This document shows, piece by piece, positions 56,880 to 64,000 of a DNA stretch of 64,000 nt. How positions within the stretch are numbered: position 1 is the first letter of the stretch; each line of letters starts with the position of its first letter. Under the pieces are notes generated by a model. It ran no database searches. It worked only from the letters and a program-made list of their open reading frames with translations, and had not been told where the DNA came from. The position numbers and the translations under genes are program-made. Origin of the DNA: Pleurodeles waltl (taxonomy: Eukaryota > Chordata > Amphibia > Caudata > Salamandridae); contig NC_090445.1 of the NCBI RefSeq assembly GCF_031143425.1, positions 1,197,748,691 to 1,197,812,690 of the forward strand. Direction: 5' to 3'.

Positions 56880-58630
56880 CCACTCTGCACCTTCCAGGAC
56901 GATATATGGGCATTATGGGTGCATTTGTATTGTATACCTCTAATAGATTTGCTCCCCTCAGTCCCCTGGACTTCTGTGATTTACTCAGTCGGCAAGACCT
57001 AACATGCAGTCCTGCTCAGGAACCCAGGAAGCTCTTAGAAGCCGACCCAATTATAAAATATTTTAATGTTTTTAAACTTATTAGCTGGAATATTGCGAGC
57101 CTTGTAGCAAAAGTCAGTGATCCAACCTGGCTTATCTATGTGAAGCGTCATGGAGTGATTTGTTTACAAGAGACATGGGCCTCCTGCAACATCTACTTGG
57201 AGGGGTTTAAGTCATTCTTTATACCTTCATGTGAATCCAGTTCAGGTCTTCCCAAGGGCGGCTTGGTTATCTTTGTGTTTCTTGCAATACAGGGAGACTT
57301 TGAGGTACTCTCTACAGGGGCCTATCACTTTCCTTTGTGAGCGACCCAAAAATCTTCTTGTTGAATATTTAATATTTTAAAAATTCTCAACAAGACATAT
57401 ATAACATAGATTTGTAGTCCTTTTTAAATAAGTTAGAGGGGGCAAAATGGGCCCCAACACACGTAATCGTGGCAGGGGACTTTAATTGTCACCTGTGTGA
57501 GAACCTCTTAGATTCAACAAACAGGCTTTAGGATTTTTGATTTTGGAGGGTTTACACTTGGAACATACCTCACAAGGGTATCTTCTTAACTCCATCTTAA
57601 ATGCGCACAATCTTACCTTTTTGCTTGATATAATTGTTCATTCTGACTTGGTGGAGGTTAATCTGACTTTCACATCTAGGGGGTGTGCTTCAGTTATAGT
57701 TTTATTTTTGTTTCAGCCCCTATCTCCCTTAGCATCTTAGATGTTAGAATTGATTGTAGCCCTTTCAGTGACCATAATCCCATCTGTTTAACTTTTTGCT
57801 GAAGACAGATGGATGAGATGAATACTCACAGAGTTGGTGGTGTTTAGAAGCCAACCAGTAAGGGTAGAGGGCTCAGGTGGACTCAATTACCCCGGTGAGC
57901 GCTTCAGACGACACTTGCTCACTAGTTGTGTGAACGAGCTCTCAATCTGCTCAGCTAATGCTTCTTGACCAAGCAAAGTTTTAGATGCATTTTCTATCAT
58001 GATAGGCACAGTTTGTTAGTCTCTTAGTCTCCAAGTAGGAGTGAAATCTATAGCTGGACCCAAATGGGTTAATAGAGGGTGCTTCTGAGCTCCCAGAGAT
58101 TTAAGGAGGGCACTAATAGATGAATCTAGAGATCCTGCTCATGTTGTGACCTATCAGAGAAAATACAAGCTTAAAGTTTTCAGGTGGAAGAATGCTATAA
58201 GGAATGCAGTTTTGGATAATTTGCTTGACCCTAGCGGTTTAACGAACAGTGCCAAATTTGGCCCCAGGCGATACACCCTCTTTGTCACACCATATAGCTG
58301 CTGAGGACTGGATCTCCCATTTTAAAGGGCTTTACAGTGGTGGGTCTAAAGCAGTAATTTTTATCAGTATGCAGTCCTTAGTTGGGATTTTGAATCTTGC
58401 CTTCATGATTGATGAAGTGAGGAAGGGCATATTGGGACTGACTAAAAATAAGGCAGAAAGGCCTGATGGGGTCCCACCTGATCTTTGAAAGATAGTGACA
58501 TGTGAGGCCCCCATTTTGATTCACACACTAAATGCTTCAGTTATGGTGAGCCCCCAGTCTCCTGGGCTACTTCTATCACTGTCCCAATTTTTTAAAAAGG
58601 TGATAGGAATAACCCTTCAGAGTTACAGAC
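56880..58630 (+). pseudogene. Non-LTR retrotransposon endonuclease-RT fragment
   Basis: The open stretch 56906-57340 includes ISWNIASLVAK and ICLQETWAS, the first two motifs of the LINE endonuclease. Later pieces follow with stops: DFNCHLC near 57480, SDHNPICL near 57770 (the SDH catalytic motif) and RPDGVPPDL near 58460 at the start of the RT. The fragment breaks off near 58630 inside the RT. The same linker wording occurs in the minus-strand LINE at 40523-42000, so they probably belong to one family. Confidence 0.7.
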
Positions 58631-58639
58631 TGATCAATT

Positions 58640-59443
58640 TTGTAGTCAAAGTTGCGGGGACGCGTCCTCCTGGACACACCTTTGTCCTGGGCTGATGTAA
58701 TATATACCAATGGTTCAGCCCAGCCTGTTATAGGCACCAAACACCAATACTCTGTGGCTTGCACAGCCATATATGGAGTAATGAGGGTTGGACAATTCCA
58801 CTCTTAACAAACTTTTAGGAGATTGCACTACACAACTGGCTTAATGAAAAAGATTTGATTCTGGCACTAGAACATACGGAACCAGAATTCCCCACACTTA
58901 TTGTGTTGATTCGTATTACTGTGTCCAGTCTTTTAATGAAAATTTGCATTACTGGCTCCTGAATGGACTCAGAGATTCACAAGGAAATACTATAAAGCAT
59001 AAAGTGCTTTAGGGAAAGGTGGCAGAACTTAGACAGTGTGCCACGGACTCATGTAATTATATCATTGAGTCATCAGCGTGTTGGAATACGCGTTGTAGGG
59101 AATTCAATGCCTGATGAATCAGCCACTTCTGCAGTCAAGACTACAACTGTAGCTGTAATTACGTATTCTCATATGGGGGTGGATGAAGATATCATGGCTG
59201 CTGTAAGTGCTTTGGGCAATAGCACCTCTTTACTAAAAGCATATCCAGCTAAATATTCCTACCATTTAAGTGCTAAAAACATTCCTTTTGCCATCATTAT
59301 GGGGGCGGGTGATCAGGTGATACCCAACCAAGACCGCAGGCTAGAATTATTAATAGCTGCACGTGAGGGTGTAGCATCTTCCCAAGCAGCTCTTTATTAC
59401 AGAAACAATATTGGTGGCATGGTCTGACAAGCAGTCAAAACAA
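58640..59443 (+). pseudogene. Retrovirus-like pol: RNase H and integrase N-terminal remnant
   Basis: Near 58690 the text YTNGSAQPV matches the opening of a retroviral RNase H domain, broken by stops. An open stretch (59038-59427, 129 codons) covers the end of RNase H and the approach to the integrase zinc finger. The MITE at 59447 then interrupts just before the Cys-Cys half of the finger. The left boundary is an abrupt join with the LINE fragment, and no gag, protease or LTR is seen. An old endogenous copy, clearly non-functional. Confidence 0.5.
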
Positions 59444-59446
59444 TAT

Positions 59447-60068
59447 GGCCCTCATTCTGACCTTGGCGGGCGGCGGAGGCCGCCCGCCAAAGTCCCGCCG
59501 TCAGATTACCGTTCCGCGGTCGAAAGACCGCGGCGGTAATTCTGACTTTCCCGCTGGGCTGGCGGGCGGTCGCCTTCAGACCGCCCAGCGGGAAAGAGGC
59601 TTCCACGATGAAGCCGGCTCGGAATCGAGCCGGCGGAGTGGAAGCTGTGCGACGGGTGCAGTTGCACCCGTCGCGTATTTCACTGTCTGCGCAGCAGACA
59701 GTGAAATACATGTAGGGGCCCTCTTACGGGGGCCCCTGCAATGCCCATGCCAGTGGCATGGGCACTGCAGGGGCCCCCAGGGGCCCCGCGACCCCCCCTA
59801 CCGCCATCCGGATCCCGGCGGTCCGACCGCCGGGATCTGGATGGCGGTAGGGGGGGTCGGAATCCCCGCGGCGGTGCAGCAAGCTGCGCCGCCGCGGAGG
59901 ATTCAATGGGGCGGCGGTACACTGGCAGGACCCCGCCAGTGGTGCCGGTCCGACCGCGGCTTTACCGCCGCGGTCGGAATACCCATTGGAGCACCGCCGG
60001 CCTGTCGGCGGTGCTCCCGCGGTCCTCCGCCCTGGCGGTCAAAGACCGCCAGGGTCAGAATGACCACC
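59447..60068. mobile_element. Harbinger-like MITE 2 (622 bp) in the retroviral integrase
   Basis: Ends GGCCCTCATTCTGACC and GGTCAGAATGACCACC, flanked by TAT on both sides (59444-59446, 60069-60071). It is GC-rich, non-coding, and built as a row of palindromes; the largest is 59789-59859. GGCGGT/ACCGCC motifs crowd both ends. Termini match Hb-C closely, so Hb-type transposase probably moved it. Confidence 0.85.
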
Positions 60069-60071
60069 TAT

Positions 60072-60920
60072 GTCTTTAGTTGTGAAATTTGCCAACAAAT
60101 GAAAGGTTCCACTATTGCATGCCGACCACAGACACCCCTCTTAGTTTCAAACAAACCACTCCAATGCGTGTATCTAGACCATTGCAGCCCTTTAAATTCG
60201 GATGGTGCATTCAAATGTATTCTACTTGCTATAGATTCTTTCTCCAGATTCCTGTGGGTGTGAACACAGCGATCGGCTCACGCTTGCACTGTTATTAAAG
60301 ATGTGCAAAACATCTTCGGGACATATGCAGAAGCTGCATTCCACTCGGACCAGGGCCCTGCTTTTGCCTCTAAGGCTTACAGGGATACTATGGGAATCCT
60401 AAGTGTGGCTATGCATTATTCCTCACCATATCACCCTGAGGGGAATTTGATTGTGGAGAGGAAAAAACAAGACAACGCAATCCTTAACAGCTAGAGTATT
60501 AGGTTCAGGTCGCAGTTAGATCCATCACCTATATGGAGTCCAGAGAGCATTTAACTATCTGCCAACATGATCTTTGGGTGGCCAGACCCCAAACAAGATC
60601 CTGTTTGGCATCCAGATGTTCCTTCCATATCTTGACTGTCCTGGTGCAGTGGTGGACACAACTGAATGTATCACTGTCTTACAGGAATCTAAAGACTTCT
60701 GAATTAGCATTCTAATAAACGTTCTACCACTGATGGAGTGAAGGAAGAACCAGCATCTTCCATCTGGACCTCAAATGTTGGGGATCTGGTTTGAGAGAAG
60801 ATTGTGGTAAAGGAGGAGTTCGGCCCATCTTACTGTGCATCTGTGCCAGTCCTTGATGTTCAAGGTACCAGAACTGTGATTCTGCCACCGCTTGCTGGTT
60901 GTAAAGACAACAGATTTGTT
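60072..60920 (+). pseudogene. Retrovirus-like integrase, catalytic part
   Basis: Resumes the integrase with the Cys-Cys half of the zinc finger (SCEICQQ). First Asp is in VYLDHCSP (about 60177), second in HSDQGPAF (about 60345) and Glu in IVERKKQD (about 60453). The frame shifts near 60262 and stops at about 60493, after which only scattered pieces remain. The motif spacing is that of a retroviral or Gypsy-like integrase. The position before a possible env suggests an endogenous retrovirus; a spuma-like affinity is a guess. Confidence 0.55.
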
Positions 60921-62811
60921 TCAATCGATTAAGTAAAATTGCATCATGTGGCCCATCCTACACAATAGGCCATGAGAACTCCTGGGCAGTTCCCTAACTC
61001 CTCTTACTACCCTAAATGATATGTCTCTGCAAGCATTAAATAACACCAATATTGTTTTCCCCCGGCTGAAGAGGGTGAAGAATGAACTTTTGTTGATTCC
61101 TGTCACCACTGCAAATGTAAGGAAAACATCAGCTGAAGGTCTACATTTCTTTACTGATACTTAAAGCAACAGAGTTGTTTATGATGAACATCCTTTGGAC
61201 GTGTCTACAAGTTCTCTTTCACCTGTAGAGGCGCCTGTCTTCATACAGACTGCTCCTGGTTACTTTGTTGACATTGATGACTTCTTTACTGATTCCTCTC
61301 ACATTTCACTACACAGTGCATTTGGTTTTCTACACTGGCTGAAACACACATATCTGAATTGTCCATGGTCCTACTAGTGGATTACAATTTTATTGCTTTC
61401 TCTGCTTTTGTGGATTGGATTTTTACCAGTTTAAAAGGACATCATCTCCCAGAATGCTCTCCTGTAGAACTGGTAGCTGAAGTATTGAAACCTCATTCAT
61501 CTTCCCACAAAGCGCAGAGACCTGTCCCTTATGAACATTTCTGCTTTTCCAGTTTCTGAAAGAATTTTGTGGGATAAGGTCCCATATGATATTTTTTGTC
61601 CTACAGCGTCTCTCTAAATTCCTTATGTTTTTAAAGTAGCAATGGATGACATAATAATCCCAGTTGTTATTTTGGAAGAATGGGAAGTAAAGACAGTGAT
61701 TTTAATGCTATCTGCTAATTTTGCTAATTATGGTGATATGTTTTGTTACCATCACTATCCCAGCACTACTTACATAGAGCTAGTATTCCCAGTACAGGTT
61801 TCAACTATACACAATGGGAACATTGCGTGACACTACCAGTGGGGAGTTCCAAAACATATTCAGTCAAATTTATATAGTTTGCTGGCTATGATACTTCAGA
61901 TCCTATCTCTTATTACTATACTTTAACACCTTCAAAAGCGAGAAAAAATATGCTGACCCAGACAAAATTAATTTATTCAGATTCATATGTTTCTCAACTT
62001 GCAATTAAATGCTACGGATATTGGATAGAAACAATTGATTTAAAATCTGTTTGTGGAACAAAACACTGGCACATACAGGGCATAGATGCCTCATTTAAAG
62101 TGTGTCTAATTCCAATACAGATGATTTTTATTAATAACAGTGCAGCATACCACTTGCTGGGGCCAGGCGAAAATTAACGAAATGAACCTGTCCAGTATTA
62201 CATCTATTGCATAGTTTGAAAGTTGGAAACACTTAGTAAATTACACAGAAGAGCAGCTCAATGGCATGGTACAGAATGGTACATTTAACTCCACACTTTC
62301 AGGCCCTAGCGAGTGGTTATTTTGGCCAGTGGACACAAATGGTTTTCATGCACATTTTTTAAACCCTCAGAGGGTTTTAGAACAAGCAGACCGGACCCTT
62401 GTTATGTTCAGTATAAGCACTCTGGGGTGATCATCATTTATAGTGTGGGAAAGTTATGTCAGCAATGGTTGCAACATTCCACTTGCAGTAAAAGAACACC
62501 TCTCTCTCCTCTCTAATGACATGGATATACAGTATTTCTTGTTAGGTTCTAGGTCACCATGTTCTAAAAGGTTTCTTTATGCCATCTACAATGAAATGTG
62601 AAAGTGTTTTTCAAATAGAGGCTGCTGTTCATTTATGGAAAATAGATCATGCTAATTTGGAAAAGCATTGGCTATTGTTAATGGAATTAATACATTGCCC
62701 ACTCATATTTACACAATAAATAACATTCTATTGTCTGCAACTGACATTGTACAGAATGACGTGTCTTTATACAACATGGGCAAAGTCAGCTTAGATCTAT
62801 TAGATCTAAAC
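60921..62811 (+). pseudogene. Possible envelope-like remnant downstream of integrase
   Basis: A long region of AT-rich, decayed plus-strand frames with many Asn-x-Ser/Thr sites and hydrophobic runs, for example 61642-61830 and 61950-62177. Its place directly after pol fits an env gene, but no fusion peptide or transmembrane segment can be assigned with confidence. Stops occur every 30-70 codons. It could instead be other retroelement sequence. Confidence 0.3.
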
Positions 62812-64000
62812 TGATCTCAGCCTCGATCACACTGAGCACTGCAAGACCTTCAACTGCTCCCTTGAGTCAGCAACCTTCCCAAGGACTGGAAGCACGCCGA
62901 GATCCACCCACTGTTGAAAAAACCCACAGCCAAACCTACAGATCTCAAGAACTACTTTCCCCTCCTCGCTACTGCCCTTCCCAGCCAAGGACGCTGAGAA
63001 AGCAATCCAGCTCCACCAACACATAGAGGACAACAACACCCTAATCAGGATTCAGAACTAACCACTGCACAGAGACCGCCCTGCTTGCTGCCACAGATGA
63101 CATCCAATCCCTCCTTGACCAGGGACAAACTCCAGCCCTCATCCTACTAGATCTTTCCGCTGCCTTCGATACAGTGTCCCACAGCACCCTATGCTCGAGA
63201 CTCACACAGCAGGCATATGCAGCAAGGCCATTGGATGGATACACGCTTTCCTGACAGGCAGAACACAAAAAGTCAGGCTCCCGCTACACCTGTCAGAACC
63301 CACAGAAATTAGCTGTGGAGTACCCCAAGGATCCTCGGTGTTCAACATCTACATGACCCCGCTCGCCCCAATCATCAGGAACTATGGTATGAACATTGTC
63401 TTCTACGCTGATGACACCCAGCTGATCATCTCCCTGACCAAAAACCCCTCAACAGCCAAGAAGAATTTTAAAGACGGGATGACAACAGTCACCACCTGGA
63501 TGAAGGAGAGCTGCCTCAAGCTGAACTCCGACAAGACCGAGATCCTCATCCTGGGACCTTCCTCTTCCGCCTGGGATGACTCCTGGTGGCCCTCAACACT
63601 CAGCAGCCCACCCACCCCACAGGCCACGCACAAAACCTCAGTGTCGTCCTCGACTCAGCGCTCACCATGATCAGACAGGTCAACTCTGTCTCATCTACCT
63701 GCTTCCACACCCTCCGACTCCTACAGAAGATCATCAGATGGATAGCAACTGACTACGGAAAGACCCTGCTCACATGCAGACTTGACTACGGCAATGCCCT
63801 CTATGCCGGAACCCCCAAGAAGAACCAGAGAGAGCTGCAGAAAATCCATAACAACGGCGCCAGACTCGTACTGAGCATCCCCAGCGAGAACACATCAAAA
63901 GACATATAAGAGACCTCCACTGGCTCACCGTCGCCAAGAGGATCAACTTCAAACTCCTCGTACACACCTACAGAGCCCTCCACAACATCTGACCCGACTA
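62812..64000 (+). pseudogene. CR1/L2/Rex1-like LINE reverse transcriptase (runs off window)
   Basis: Pieces in order: TFPKDWKHAEIHPLLKKP, LLDLSAAFDTVSH (63150), SCGVPQGS (63312), FYADDTQLIISL (63401), ESCLKLNSDKTEILILG (63510) and VNSVSSTCFHTLRLLQKI (63680). This is the motif order of a CR1/L2-group RT, and the catalytic YADD is intact. Frames change near 63030, 63200 and 63610, so it is inactive here. The 5' end is truncated at about 62812, as is common for these elements, and the 3' end is outside the window. Confidence 0.78.

Overview
This window is eukaryotic, repeat-dense DNA, and every coding signal I can support belongs to a transposable element. There are split genes with GT-AG introns, TATA boxes and AATAAA signals, very long LTRs, L1-like and other non-LTR elements, Gypsy and retrovirus-like pol remnants, a hAT relic and several PIF/Harbinger transposons. 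This mix fits a very large vertebrate genome, most likely a salamander or newt (inference from content; I cannot search databases). I found no host gene, tRNA or rRNA.

The dominant element is a large PIF/Harbinger family, called Hb here. It is seen four times: Hb-A (right end only, 1-937), Hb-B (inverted and truncated, 5148-10813), Hb-C (complete, 11028-20482, 3-bp TAT target duplication) and Hb-E (complete but decayed, 46950-54738). Together these cover over a third of the window. Each full copy carries three genes. Myb1 is a Myb/SANT-like DNA-binding protein. Tnp is a DDE transposase converging on Myb1. Myb2 is a second Myb/SANT-like protein, divergent from the main transposase exons. The first coding exon of the transposase (83 bp, same length in A, C and E) lies close to the far terminal inverted repeat. 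Its intron 1 (5.4 kb in C, 3.7 kb in E) therefore contains the whole antisense Myb2 gene and a fast-changing minisatellite. This nested three-gene layout is the most interesting feature here. A smaller, distantly related Harbinger, Hb-D (33193-36736), has an uninterrupted transposase with one intron. That intron sits at the same codon as an intron in Hb-B and Hb-E which Hb-C has precisely lost. Two palindrome-rich MITEs (39832-40435, 59447-60068) share Hb-like termini.

Layout: 1-937 Hb-A; 941-2419 L1 piece; 2420-4963 long LTR; 5148-10813 Hb-B; 11028-20482 Hb-C; 20486-22016 unclassified repeat, Gypsy integrase tail and short LTR; 23890-27390 minus-strand Gypsy integrase split by a 2.5-kb solo LTR (TSD TCCAT); 28780-31708 hAT relic; 33193-36736 Hb-D; 37922-39639 an old minus-strand reading frame split by a 5'-truncated L1 (19-bp TSD); 39832-40435 MITE; 40523-42000 LINE reverse transcriptase; 43393-46545 assorted repeats; 46630-56100 a solo LTR (TSD CTGAG) into which Hb-E jumped; 56880-58630 LINE 5' fragment; 58640-62811 retrovirus-like pol and possible env remnant with a MITE in the integrase; 62812-64000 LINE reverse transcriptase running off the window.

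How the genes fit together (family knowledge plus inference): in PIF/Harbinger elements a Myb-like partner binds the element ends and recruits the DDE transposase to the nucleus. Here two Myb-like proteins share one layout (N-terminal Myb/SANT-like domain, acidic or Ser/Thr/Pro-rich middle, helical segment), which suggests a duplicated partner gene. In all Hb copies except Hb-C at least two genes carry clear stops or frameshifts. Hb-C keeps an intact 372-residue transposase once exon 1 is included.
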